Below, one piece after another: positions 33,123 to 46,100 of a stretch of 64,000 nt of DNA. The stretch's first letter is position 1; each line of letters begins with the position of its first letter. The stretch covers positions 1 to 64,000 of the forward strand of contig MQVO02000027.1 in the NCBI GenBank assembly GCA_001986395.2. Direction: 5' to 3'. Origin of the DNA: Irpex lacteus (Eukaryota > Basidiomycota > Agaricomycetes > Polyporales > Irpicaceae). The notes under the pieces were generated by a model, which was not told where the DNA came from, made no database searches, and was given only the letters and a program-made list of their open reading frames with translations. The position numbers and the translations under genes were made by a program.

Positions 33123-36100
33123 TTACACGGCTTTGTCTTCGGCCATAGCGTACAACGCTTCTCTGTCCGCGCTCTCGTCCACCAGAGCACGGAGCAAGCT
33201 GGGTCGCCTGAGCAACTCCTTGGGACTATCAAACTCTATGAGACGGCCGGCATCAAGTACCATCTGCGATAGGGTGAGGAGATGAGGTGGATGATGATGT
33301 ATCTCGACACATACCACTTTATCGGAATCCATGATGGTCTGAAGACGATGCGCGACAGTAATAACTGTAACATCACTATTGAGCTCGTTACGCAAAGATT
33401 CTTGGATGACGGCGTCCGTCTCGTAATCTAAGGGCCAAATGATGTGTAAATTGTAAAAGACGCAAGTTATCAATCAAACTTACCGATTGCAGAGGTAGCC
33501 TCATCAAGGATCAAAAGCTTGCTCTGTCGCACAATGGCTCTAGCCAGAGCAATGATCTGGCGTTGGCCAACGGAGAGATTACCACCGCCGCTGGCTATAT
33601 CCGTGTCGAGGGTCAATCTGTTCTCGTCAGAAAGGCGCTGTAGGGAGAATAGACCCGCAGCACGCAAAGCATCGTTGAGCGTTGAATCATCGAATTGACC
33701 GAAAACGTCCAGATTATGTCGCAAAGTTCCGCTTAACAGTTCAGGCTATGCGTGGTTAGCTGTTCGCTATTTATTTTGAGACGTAGTTTACTCACCACTT
33801 GAGGAATGATAGTGACATTGGAGCGTAAGGCATCGAGGTTAAGAGAATCGGTAGCAATGCCGTCATATTTAACGGTTCCTTCAGTAAAAATGCAACGAAG
33901 TAGAGCCAGCGTCAGCGTTGACTTTCCGGAGCCAGTGCGCCCAACTATAAACAAGTGTCAAATCATCAACCTATGGAATAGCAGATTATGGTTTTACCTA
34001 TTCCTACGCGCTCCCCTGCTTCAACGCGGAAGCTCACGTCGCGCAGTACCATGGGCCCGTCCTATTCGAACGATACTCAGAAGTGTGGATGCATCGCATC
34101 GAATAGTACTTACGGAAGAATACCTTGCTGTGAGGTTTTCTACCTCCAGTTTTCCACTCGATGGCCAATATGCAGGCGGAACACCTCCATCCTTGGGCTC
34201 AGGCTCCTGCTCGATAACCACATATTGATGAATACGCTCCAAACTAGGATGTCACATCAGCTACGTCGGATAGTAGAAGATTAATAGAGAGTTTCAAACC
34301 TATTGCTGTTGACTATAGTCGAAGGCAGTATTCAGAACAGATCTCTTCCATACAAAATAAAACCTCTTACCTTCGACGTCGTTATAAAGGCGGACCCACC
34401 ACAGGATCATCCCGCTGAAACTGCCTTGACACGATATCTGTCAGTGAACGATGGCAATGAATGTGGGTTTATCCTCACTAGCCATATTCAAGATAAAGCC
34501 AATGTTGGATGGAGTATATCCACGGCCTCCATACACGAGATAAAATGCCAAGGAGGATGAAAACACGGCCGCGAGTGCATCAATACGAACGCTGATCCAT
34601 CTGTATACGTCATATGAAATTTAATTAAGCGCAACACCTTAGAACGAAGGACTTGCCTGTTCAAGTTATAAAAAACTCTGGCCGCGCGCACGTAGGAATT
34701 GACACGTCTGTACGTCTCCAGCCGGAACGTATCTTGAGCAGCATAAGCGCGAATAGAGGCTGGGTGGTGGATTAGAATGGTGCTTTAGTCAGAGCAGGTG
34801 GTAAGGCTTACTGAGGCCGGTAATGGCACCACTGAGGATTCCAATTACAGGTGCCTTTGCATTCGACATCTCACGCTTAACAGACAGCTGGGCCCTCAGA
34901 TAGATATTCCCTAGCCAACCACCGATGATAGCAATCAAGATTGCCGGTAGAATGAACGTCGGCGTGTACAGCACAACAGCACCGAGTTGTGTTAGCATAC
35001 TAACGGTCATGCCAGCTGTAAAAATGTCAGTATTACATCGGCGTTGGTAATGACAAACGACACTGACCCAAGTAGTTGAACCCGCCCGCAATCTGGCCAT
35101 CAACTACCAACTGACTTAGGTGAGTGATACAATCCATATTCCTCCATACATACCAGCTTGTATATCCTGGGTACAACGAGCGATAACACGGGAAGTAGGT
35201 GTAACATCGAGCCACCTGTGATGAAAGGTCCCTTGAGGATAATGGCAATCGATGGGAGTCACTGACTTACCGGAAGGTACTACCTAGCAGTTTGGTAACA
35301 AGGGTGTCGTGTATGACTCGTGATGAGCGCAAAGTAGCGATTGTGTATAGGAGCTCCGCATAGGTGGAAGTGAGTACCACCAGAAGTACCAGCAAGCAAT
35401 ACATTGACAGATAGCTAAGAATGCTGTGGTTAGACCCACTTGGTTATATCGTAGCCGTTATAATAACACTTACTAGGACACAGCGACCTGCGACGGCTCT
35501 GTAATGGAGTATTGGCGAGCCCAATAACCTAGCCACCACATTTCGGAGACGTCGAATAGCTGACTTAATACCATTCCAGTGATCCAGCCAATCCAGAATA
35601 GGGCAGGTAGCCTTCCACCCAGACTACTCAAAAAGAGTTTGACTATGAATAAGCAAAATAATGATCAGAGATGGGGCACACAGCATACAGGAAATACTTT
35701 ACAGGCGTCCCAGCTGACATGACCGATCGCAACTTCCTCGGCGACGACCAACTTTCCCTTGTCGGCAGGTTCTTGCGGTGTAGCATCAGAATCTGATACT
35801 TTGTCCAGCTGAATCGCTTCTTCCTCGTGGACGAGTTCTGCCTGTAATTTCTGGTCCTCGGTAATTGCGTCGGAAACAGAGCCTTGGCTGACTATATGTC
35901 CATCAGTGTTTAACGAGACCACAAAGTCGGCCAGTGGACCAGCCATCGCGACGTTGTGCGTCTACCAATAATCAGCCTTTGGTTCAACTCAATAGACTTG
36001 GACATACCACAAGCAAGACAGTCCTTCCACGAAGTAAATCGCCCTTGAAACATTTGTCGACGATCCAACGAGAGGTGTGAACATCCTGAGATAAGATTAG

Positions 36101-39100
36101 ACGAATACAAGGATTGCATCGCTCACGATCTTACCAATGCTGCTAGAACCTGCAATGGTTACCTATAAGAATATGCGAACACGCCATATAACATAGCTGA
36201 CTCACGTCGTCAAGCAGTACAATTTCAGCCCGTGAGTAGACCGCTCTTGCAAGAGTAACACGAGCCTGTGAATCACTTATAAGTGCATTACCTTACCGAA
36301 ATTAAGGACAGAAACTACGACCTTTTGCCCGCCGCTGTACGATGGTAAGATGAGTAGATGAGGGTGGGTTGCACGAGACAGTACAGGTAGACACACACCT
36401 AAGTGTAAGACCTTTCTCACCAACTTCTGTAGCATCCCCAGCTTCGAACAGACTCAAGTCTCGAGTTAGACCACACTGGTAGATAACTGAAGAGATATTG
36501 TTGGTAGATGCATCTCTCAAGAGGAGAAAACATTGGCGAACCTTTTTGATAACGATCCTCATCGAACAATGAACCAAAAATGATGTTCTCCTGTGTAACC
36601 GCAAACACAGATCATAAGAGGAACATTCACTCCGTTTCATAGGATGTCGATGACATACCTTGATCGTCTCATTTTGCACCCAAGACTCCTGCGCAGCATA
36701 TGCGACACCACCATCTCTTGGAAGATTTGTCCACGACTCGGGACCGGAAGGTATGTAATGCATCTCGCCCAAGAGCGCCATGAGCATTGATGTCTTGCCC
36801 GAACCAGTCGGTCCAATAATCAGATTGAACGCGCCCTTCTTGAACTTTAACTCGTTGTCAATGTGTAGTCGGAATGCTTGTCTCGACGGGGTCAGAGTAC
36901 CGTCGGAGGTATCGTTAGACCAGGAAAAGGTAGCATGCCCAAACCCAATGTCGGATTTGTGTTCAGCGGAGGAATCAATGATAATCTCGTCGGCCGATTT
37001 CTCGGTGAAAGAGTCCAGTAACTCGGTCTAGAAAGGTATCAGCACAAACATTAGCAGACAAAAACAGTCACTCACTTCGCGCAGAAATTCAGCGACACGA
37101 CCAAGGGAGACATGAGCTGCGATGAAGCCATTGATATCCTTGGCTTCGTGTGGTACAAGGCTGCACTTACCTGCAATCAGAAGAGGTATGAAGCTGAAGA
37201 TCTCGTACAACTCTGTTCTGATCATGTTGAACGCTGGTAAATTTAGTCGTCAGCAGGGGAAGCGACGGAGATATGCATCCTGCTTACCGGACATTGAGGA
37301 GAATACGATAGATGCTGCGGGAAAGGGTAAGGCAAAATGGAAACACATCAGAACATCGTATTACTTACCCGTTAAGGGCTTCCCCTGTACAGCAGTCTGA
37401 GGATAGAGAAGTCTCAGTGGCCAGCTCGCACCTCTGCATCCAACTTGTACTCACGTAGATGCCATAGGTTACAACCATATGTATCAATGGGATAGTGTGG
37501 CTAACCAACTCGGTTAATGTGCTTCATAAGGCAATGGAAAAACCGCATCCTCACTTTGCAACGTTTGAGAACATGCCGAGCAGCTTCCGTTTCCATATCC
37601 ACTTCAGCTCTTCTTCACGCTTCTCCGCAACAGAGTCTCTGACGCGAGTCTCCCATCCAAAAAGCTTGATCATGCGTAGCACACTCATCACTAACAAACC
37701 AAGTGTGTAGCAGGTCAGCAGGTGAAGACCTTATTCTATGTGGGGACCCTCACTTTCAGTGACATTCTGGACACGTGCATCCGTTGCCTTCATTTTCTGC
37801 TTTTGAACGGTGTTTGTCAAAGTAGCGACCCATGCAGGAGCCGGGCATAGCGCGACCATCACACCCAAACCAACGAACGAACTCCATCCCAGCACGACAT
37901 AGAGGAACCACATTCCAAGAGCCAGGTGTAGAGGAGCCGACACCACTGCATGGTAAGTATGAGTATCCATTGACGTCGTAGAGTCGGACACAAGAATGAA
38001 ATAGGCTTACCAACGAAGAGGAAGTTCCTGCCACCGGTGATGTTGTCCAAGTCGCTCGTAACAAGATTCTGAACTTTTCCCATAAAGTTGTCCTTCTTCG
38101 GCGATTCTTGTTTACTGTCTTTAGATTTGACGTTAGAGATTTCGGTGGCATCTGCTGTATCCGCTGCGGTCGATGAAGCGGCTGTAGCATCTTGCGAATG
38201 AAGTGTATTTGTGTCGTCGTTCTCGCGATGTGAGCTCTGTTCTACTGTCGTTGTTCCCTTTGCGTCGCTTGCGGGACGGCGTGGAGCGGTATCCTCAGCC
38301 CCTTCAGGGCCATCGCTTGTCTCAGCCTTCAATCGAACGCGAAGAGCGTGATCAAAAACAAGAGATGTGATGATCGCCTCGATACGGACAAGTACATGCG
38401 TCTGCGGACGATTAATAACAGCCTGTAAAGGTATATAGAGGCAAAACCTACCCCAGAGTAGATATTCAGCTGCCAGAGGAGGCTGTAGGTGATTGGTGAT
38501 GCCGCGATGAGCAAAATCCAAACCCATGGCCTCACGACTGCGCCTTCTCCGCCGGACTCCAGGTAACTAGAGGTTCAGGCAGTGTTAAAAACGACGCACA
38601 TTTGGCACTACAGCAAAGACATACGTCAACAATCTGTTTGTACCAATAGGGCCTGCAATGAGAGCCGCGGCCTGCATAGAGTCATTCTTAGACTTGGACA
38701 ATGAGAATGAGCAAGTGTACATACACATAAGAGGAGAGTAGCCAGCTGGAAGGCCAATGAAACTCTGAACGTAGCGACAAGGCCAAAAAATAAGTGCCGC
38801 CTTGGCGCTCCAGAGAACGGATCGAGATGCTGGCGAAAGGGTCAATATGGTTATCAGTAGTAAGAACAAGAAGGATACTTACACGGTAGCTTTGTTTAAT
38901 CAAGTTCTTCGCAGCGTCGAAGTCCGATAAAGGAGGAAGTTCCTCGGCTCTTAAATGTTTCACACGCGACGCCTTGAGGACAATTGGTTCGACAAAGAGG
39001 TAAAAGAGGAATGAAAACAGGGACGCTGTTTGCTCAGGGTTTGCTATGGGGAAGGGATCCTGAACATGATGTGACATCAGTGTCATTGAAATTATAGGGT

Positions 39101-39742
39101 GGTACATACAGTTGGGTCGACCGGGGTGTATGGATATGGTTCGAGAGCTGGTAGCACGATGCCAGCCAGCAATGCCAGAGTGACCTTGATCCACAGAAGC
39201 TTCCCTTCTGCTTCGTCGGCCGGACGGAGAGTGAAAGTCAGCAGGGGCCATAAATCGCGATAAGCGTATACAACGAAAATCGTAAACGAAATCAGGGACA
39301 AATGGAACGATGCTATCCGAGATTGTTGAACGGTCGTGAAAGCGTTGAAACCACCGAGGATAACTGCATAAGCCTGCGAGAAGCATGTTATTATCATTGT
39401 GATACCCGCTGATACTGTGTCACTCACAGAAGTCGCAACTGTAGCTGTATTGTACCAAGCCCAGCATGTGTTTGAAGCAGCAACCAAAGTCAGAGGAAAT
39501 AGCGTGAGGAGGGTCAGAAACCGAGCGAGTTTGAACGCGAAGATAGTCGCGCTTCCCCGCCTGCTGAGCCATCCCACGTTTGGTCCATGGTAGACACTAT
39601 GCTGCCCATTGTCGTCGCCCTGTTGCTTAAAAAACCTTAAAGACCATAGTACGAGTCCGTGAATGGTGAAAACGAGAAGCGAAGCTGCAGCAACGTAGGC
39701 GGGAAACAGCCGCGTGTCTCGCCAAATCCTGCTTACGTGCAT
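33123..39742 (-). CDS. ABCC/MRP-type ABC transporter copy B
   Basis: Full-length multidrug-type exporter on the - strand with about twenty short exons. In order: an N-terminal TMD0-like group of helices (about 39740-39100), TMD1 (about 38900-37100), NBD1 with GPTGSGKT (near 36800), signature SGGQK split by an intron at about 36315, Walker B IVLLDD, a linker, TMD2 (about 35650-34400), NBD2 with GRTGSGKS (near 33940), [14 protein letters not shown] and VAHRL. It ends EDKAV-stop at 33123. Intron positions match copies A and C, so the three are duplicates. Copy C has an extra first exon of 31 codons; here that exon is not found and a structured repeat lies in its place, so translation may start at the ATG at 39742 (MHVSRIW). 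B may have lost its original promoter. Confidence 0.88.
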
Positions 39743-39759
39743 GTGTTAGTAGCAGTTCG

Positions 39760-39960
39760 ATTCGCGTCGAGGCCGGGGACGTGCCTGGTACTCAAATGTT
39801 AGGCTCGTAACCAGCCGGTCTGACGCTGCGCTCTTCAGACCGGCTGGTACAATCGGTCGCGAAATGTCGATGTCGATCGAGCGCCCGCTAGACGCCCACC
39901 GTGTGAATTTTAACTTAGAAAAATCCGGGCTTCGTTTCTCGAGCTGGCCACACAAATTAT
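39760..39960 (-). repeat. Structured repeat, left member of inverted pair
   Basis: Read on the - strand it begins TTTGTGTGGCCAG and then has TCTAAGTTAAAATTCACACG, the same two blocks in the same order and spacing class as 42104-42175 (+). A perfect 14-bp-stem hairpin (ACCAGCCGGTCTGA, 39810-39823 with 39835-39848) follows. It abuts the 5' end of transporter B. Extent is approximate. Confidence 0.6.
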
Positions 39961-40069
39961 CGCATTATAGAACGTAGTCATAATTTACAGCGAACCAATG
40001 TATATCACATGGTTGCTACATACATCAGGAGTATAGAAAATGTGGTTAAAGATGCATAGCCGGCCAGGC

Positions 40070-40520
40070 TCACCTATGAACTTGAATCTTGCTTTTGACC
40101 CGCAGCCGAACAAAGGCATCCCCACTAATAGAGACGAGAAATCCTATGAAGTTGTATATGAAAAAACCACACGGTTGGTTAGAACACATCATTAGTGCAA
40201 GTATACAACATTCTCGCACCTTTCCCTTCATTATTTCGAGCCGGATTGACGAAACGAGATCGGGAGTGCCAGTCATTGAATGTAAAGGATCGGGACTGGA
40301 GACGAAGTAAGTACAGTAATGGTGACTGGGAGTGTCATTAATGAGATTAACTCACCTTCTCTCCCCTCAGGGTAAGTGCTAGGGCTGCAGGACGAAGAGG
40401 CGGAAGCGACGTAGGAATAGAAGCATGGGGGATGGTTGGGGCCATGACGGAACGAGGGTCGTGCCGTGGGAGTGCTTGAAGGTGCGGGTGGCTGATATAC
40501 AGTAAATTTCTGCACCACTG
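40070..40520 (-). pseudogene. Putative spliced gene fragment, unknown product
   Basis: On the - strand a Pro/Ser-rich frame (from about 40518) reaches a GTGAGT donor at about 40360. Likely exons continue at about 40304-40225, ending in a GTGCGA donor, and at about 40146-40077, ending in GTGAGC. Good splice signals suggest a once real gene, but no further exon is seen before the repeat at 39960. I do not recognise the product, which contains MTGTPDLVSSIRLE. It may be a remnant cut by the repeat. Confidence 0.3.
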
Positions 40521-40619
40521 CTTCATGCCAGAAGTGACAGTCATCGGGTAAATCAGGTAGCGAGAGGAGCAGACAACAGCAAAGTGTGCGTGTAACAGAG
40601 CAGCGGATTCAAACACTCA

Positions 40620-42103
40620 CCGCTATATAGCCTCCATCTTCATTGATATTGCCGAGAGAATAATGCAGGGAGCCAGTAGATCTGCACGTCTATACATCAC
40701 AATTCCTGTGGGAGGCTTATGGTCACTGGTCAGCTGTGGCAGGAGCCACGGTAGTAGATGTAACATCTGCAAACTAGGGGCGTGGCCGCCGTGGCGAGGG
40801 CATGAGTGAGAGCCGTCAATTCTTAGACTAATGTCGCGATAAGCTATATGTTAATACAACTTGGTTGTTATAAAGAGACAAAGACAAACTTACTGATGTT
40901 CTCAACTCCGAGCAACTTGCAATGGTGGTGGTCGCAGTTTCAGAACAGAGTAGTCTGAGAGGCGCCCATACTCAAGATTTCCAAGTGATGAACGGACGTG
41001 AGCACTTCGGTTCTCGCTTCCATCATCGTTCAATGGCCGATCCAGAATCGACATCTAACGACAATTCCATGGATCAAATGCGTCAGTAGTCTCACTAATA
41101 GTGTTTTCTTCACTATTCCACTTGCAACTGTTGCTGACTTCTGAGTCGCGTCTCTAGACAAGTCCGGGATTCCATTGGAAAAGGCCAGCTGTTTCCTAGG
41201 GCCAGCCACCGACGAATGCTCTGAAAACCTGTCTCAAGCCTGAGGGATTAGCCCATTGCGCTGCGTGTAGCGGCTCATTTCATGGCACGCCTTCCACGGG
41301 GAATCAGGAGCTCGTGAGTTGTCCGCTTCTCAACACCAACCCCGCGATACAAAAAAGACCTCGTGTTCTTGCAAGTGTAACCTAATCGTGATTGAAGAGT
41401 TGGATAGGCCGGTGAGCCTGAGGATATTCAACAATGATACAGCTTTGCTTGGTACGTTGTGCATCGTTCACCTTGTATGTGATTCTCTGCTTATCGCCAC
41501 CCAGTCAATCCAACTTCTAAGATCTCATCCACAAATTGCCGCTTGTTGGGTTATTTACGCTCACTCGCTATCACATAGTCCCGATATACCTCTGCGCACA
41601 TTGTGTGTAGGCAAGCGCGGTGGTGTCTGACAATCAACCTCGCCTCTGCAGTTGAGATATACGTGCGTAACCGCTTAGACTCACATTTTCACTCATCCTC
41701 TCTCCTCAGCAATACACTGCCGCCTTGAACCTTGCATGTAGCGAACAGCGAACTCAGAAGCGGAGGGACTCGTCAAGCAAATGACTTCGGAGCTGAACCG
41801 GCCCTTGTGTCGCCCCATCGCAGTCAATATCGAGTCCACCACGAGATCATGGGTAGTCACGACGAGTGCACCAATCGCTGGTCTATTGTTTCCGACCGTT
41901 TCAGACTTCAGACATGGCCTGTTCAACACGGAAGGCAGATTCACAGTAGCGACCGCAGGCTTTTACCCTGTTATCGGCTACAGGAGTAGAAACGATGTAT
42001 AAGGTGGTTCGTTGAATAAATACGCTGTCAATTTCATGCTTGTACATCAATTCTCTATAAATATATTTTGTGTCTAGAGGTAAACTAGGACGTGTAGAGA
42101 AGA
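40620..42103. other. Intergenic region between transporter copies
   Basis: Only short unrecognised frames are present, for example 41319-41630 (+) and 41781-42002 (+). It lies between the two inverted structured repeats. Nothing coding is supported. Confidence 0.45.
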
Positions 42104-42300
42104 TTTTGTGTGGCCAGACGGCGAACGCGCGATAATTCTAAGTTAAAATTCACACGCTCAGCGTCAATCGGTCAAGTCGACAATCGACGCCCGAGTATCC
42201 CAGTCCGCTCGCAAGCTCGCGCCTCCTTTGCTTGTCTCGGTTGGCGCGCGTCTCAGCTTGCGACCGGACTGGCTGGCGAGTCTACTCAAATGTGCAAGTG
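42104..42300 (+). repeat. Structured repeat, right member of inverted pair
   Basis: It begins TTTTGTGTGGCCAG, followed about 20 nt later by TTCTAAGTTAAAATTCACACG, matching the - strand of 39890-39955. A 17-bp stem with one mismatch (arms CAGTCCGCTCGCAAGCT near 42206 and AGCTTGCGACCGGACTG near 42260) follows. Both members thus share end sequences and a strong hairpin. Confidence 0.6.
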
Positions 42301-42633
42301 CTTCCTGCCTGGTCGCGAACGAGTCTTCGTCCAAAATAAGCTGCCAGTCGGCCGACTCCACATAGTGCATGGTGGTTCCTGCACAGAATCGAGCTATGGT
42401 AATGTTGAGTCAAGAATCAAGCTTATTTATATACTCACTCCGACTTCAAGTTGTTATCATGAAACTCACCCTCCGCCCTGGGCAGGTTGCCACATCATCA
42501 ATGCCCTAGACCCAAATTTAGGCGGGACATTAGGCCTTCAGGGGACATCTTCCGTATTTCAGTCGACAAGTTACGCAATATTGATGTACACACATCGAGC
42601 ATCATAATCCACTATCGCTGCGTACGCAGCTAG

Positions 42634-42880
42634 ACCCGCTACCAGCCGCTACCAGGTTTTTGTTCAGTGAAACCTGTGCGAAGTAATGGTATCGATACAC
42701 GGCGCACACCGCTGCAGGCCTTCGCGCCTCCGGCGCTCCGGCCAGCAGCTTTGTGCGCAGGATCCTCGGTATGTCATTCGTGCTTACTATAGTCACGTGC
42801 GGCACGTGCGACACACAAGCGTGCACACAACTCAACCCCAGACCCAAAGACCCGCTACACCAGCAAGCTGGTAGCGGGAA
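42634..42880. repeat. Short inverted repeat, possible MITE
   Basis: ACCCGCTACCAG at 42634-42645 is repeated in inverted form as CTGGTAGCGGG at 42868-42878. The right end also forms its own hairpin with CCCGCTACACCAG at 42851. About 247 bp, with no coding frame. No target duplication was identified. Confidence 0.35.
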
Positions 42881-43152
42881 CATGGGGACCAAAGACGTTA
42901 CTGAGAGTGTTACTTAGCCGGTGTGGAAACGCCGTTCAGTGAGTCAGGATTATGCTAGTCTGCCTTTGGAGTATAGACTGTACGGTACCGACAGGAATGA
43001 CTCTCGATGTTACGTAGAACAGCTTGAGCGAAGATTCACTACACACGATTCTAATTGAGTCGGTTGGGAGAACAAGTACGTGACGCGTAATGTAAGAAGT
43101 TCAAGAAATGAGGGAAGGGAGATAAGTACGAAGCATGGCAAACTACCGTGCT

Positions 43153-46100
43153 TCAAGCCACTTTGGCCTCTGCCATTGCGTACAAAGCGTCTTTATCCGC
43201 GCTTTCGTCGACGAGTGCACGCAGCAAACTCTCGCGCTTCAGCAGCTCTCTAGGACTGTCGAATTCGACGAGACGGCCGGCGTCGAGCACCATCTAGAAT
43301 AGAGCATTCTTAAGTTTCAGCATTCGTTGCGGAGAACGACATAACTTACCACTTTGTCGGAGTCCATGATAGTTTGTAGGCGATGTGCAACAGTAATGAC
43401 AGTAACATCGCTCTTCAGTTCATTGCGCAGCGACTCTTGAATGACCGCGTCGGTCTCGTAATCTGAAACGATAGAGACTTCGTGAGCGAATCTGTGTGAT
43501 ACTGAGGAGGATAACAACCAACCGATCGCAGAGGTAGCTTCATCTAAAATAAGAAGCTTGCTCTGTCGGACAATAGCTCTTGCAAGAGCGATGATCTGTC
43601 GCTGACCAACGGAAAGGTTGCCACCTCCGCTAGCTATCTCAGTGTCAAGGGTCAATCTGTTCTCATCAGAGAGACGCTGCAAGGAGAATAGTCCGGCAGC
43701 GCGCAAAGCATCGTTGAGCGTAGCATCATCGTGCTGTCCGAAAACGTCCAAGTTATGCCTGAGAGTTCCACTTAAAAGTTCGGGCTGTCAAACGTTAGCT
43801 ATTAGACTGACAGCTCACAATGCGACCTTAGACTCACGACTTGAGGAATAATCGTGACATTGGACCTGAGAGCATCGAGGTTGAGGGTATTCGTAGGAAT
43901 ACCGTCATAGATAACATTTCCCTCTGTAAAGATGCAGCGAAGGAGAGCCAGTGTGAGTGTTGACTTTCCGGATCCCGTACGTCCAACTAGTAAGAATCAT
44001 GAAGATTGAGATACATTTATGAGATGCGCCGGTCTCTTACCTATGCCAACGCGCTCTCCTGCCTCGATGCGGAAGCTAACATCTTGTAACACTTTGGGGC
44101 CATCCTACAGAATGACATCTTCAGATATCCAACCATGATGCCAGTTGGTGAGGGCGTACTCACAGGGGAGTATCTTGCAGTGAGTTTCTCGACCTCCAGT
44201 TTACCGCTTGAGGGCCAGTACGCAGGCGGAACGCCTCCGTCCTTGGGCTCCGGTTCTTGTTCGATTGTTACATACTGATGAACGCGCTCCAAGCTACGAG
44301 TCACATTTCAGATATCCGGCCAAACATATCCGGGAAAGGGAAGAGTCATACCTGTTGCCGTTTACTACATGTTATCATCAGCCCTCGTAACTCCGAATGC
44401 AGTCAGAGGATTCTCACCTTCGAACTCGTTATAGATACGAACCCACCACAGTATCATCTCACTAAACCCACCTTTGGAAGGTTAATTTAGAAAGGATTGT
44501 CGAATCGAGCAACACTTTACTCACTGGCCATGTTCAAGACGAATCCAATACTCGATGGAGTGTATCCCCGGCCACCGTACACCAAATAAAATGCCAGTGA
44601 CGAAGAGAATATAGCGGCGAGGGCATCAATACGAACACTGACCCAACTACATCTATTGTATTAGTACCAATACAAGATCATATTTCTAGATTATGAACGC
44701 TTACCGATTCAAGTTGTAGAAAACCCTGGCAACGCGTACGTATGAGTTCACTCGTTTGTAGGTCTCCTGACGGAATGCATCCTGTACAGCGTAGGCCCTG
44801 ATGGATGCTATCGTGGAATATTACCGTCGTCAGTGAGCTAAAGTGGATTATATAATCAATGATAACTTACTGAGACCGGCAATGGCGCCACCAACGATTC
44901 CGAGTACGGGTGCCTTTGCGTTGGACATCTCACGCTTCACAGAGAGCTGTGCCTTAATATAGACGTTCCCCAACCAGCCACCCGCGATGGCGATGAAGAT
45001 GGAAGGGGGAATGAAAGCTGGCGTGTATATAACAACGGCGCCGAACTTCATGATCATGCTCAGAGTGACGCCAACTACAGACAGCTCAGCAATATACACT
45101 CTGCAGAGGATTAAGAGTACCTACCGAGGTAATTGAACATGTTTGCGACTTGGCCGTCGACTAATATACTCATTAATTTAATACACGGGAAAGAAGTCGA
45201 TACACGTACTAGATTGCATATCCTGAGTACATCGGGCAATAACTCGAGAGGTGGGTGTGACATCAAGCCATCTGTCACGGAACCAACGTAAGAAAAGAGT
45301 AATGCAGGATCAACGTATGAGATCTCACCGGAACGTGCTACCAAGTAGCTTGGTCACAAGCTGGCTGTGTATGACTCGTGATGCTCGTAGAGTGGCGACT
45401 GTGTATATGAACTCTGCGTATGTCCAGAGTATCGTGACAGTGAGGACGATCGCGATGTAGATTGAGAGATAGCTATGGACAAGCTATGAGACTTGGCCAC
45501 CAGAAACAGGAGATTACTTACAATTTGATAGAAACCTCTGAAGGCGCTCTCTCGGCGTATTGACGAGCCCAATAACCTAGCCACCACAGCTCCGACACGT
45601 CGAAGAATTCTGCCAAGGCATTCCCGGAAATCCATCCAATCCAGAATGCGATGGGGAATTTCCCACCCAAGCCACTCAGGAAGAGTTTGACTGATAGTGT
45701 GGGTATGATTAGCGATGACAACAAGTTCAAAAGTGTGAAGTGTACTGACAAGCACTCCAACTGACGTGCCCGTGGGCGATTTCTTCGGCAACGACCAGTT
45801 TGCCCTTCTTATCCTCAACGGGTTTATCAACAGTAGGGTCTTCGTTTTCGTCTAGTTCGACAGCCTCTTCCTCGTGCTGGATCTCCTCTTGTAACTTCGA
45901 GTCTTTGGCGAGTGCATCAGAAACGGAACCTTGGCTGATTATGTGGCCGTCAGTGTTGAGTGAGACAACGAAATCTGCAAGCGGGCCCGCCATAGCGACG
46001 TTGTGCGTCTTCTCCGTATTAGTTGACGGTTCAAGAGATTGGACAGATGTTGAACTTACCACAAGTATAATCGTTCTGCCACGGAGTAAGTCGCCTTTGA

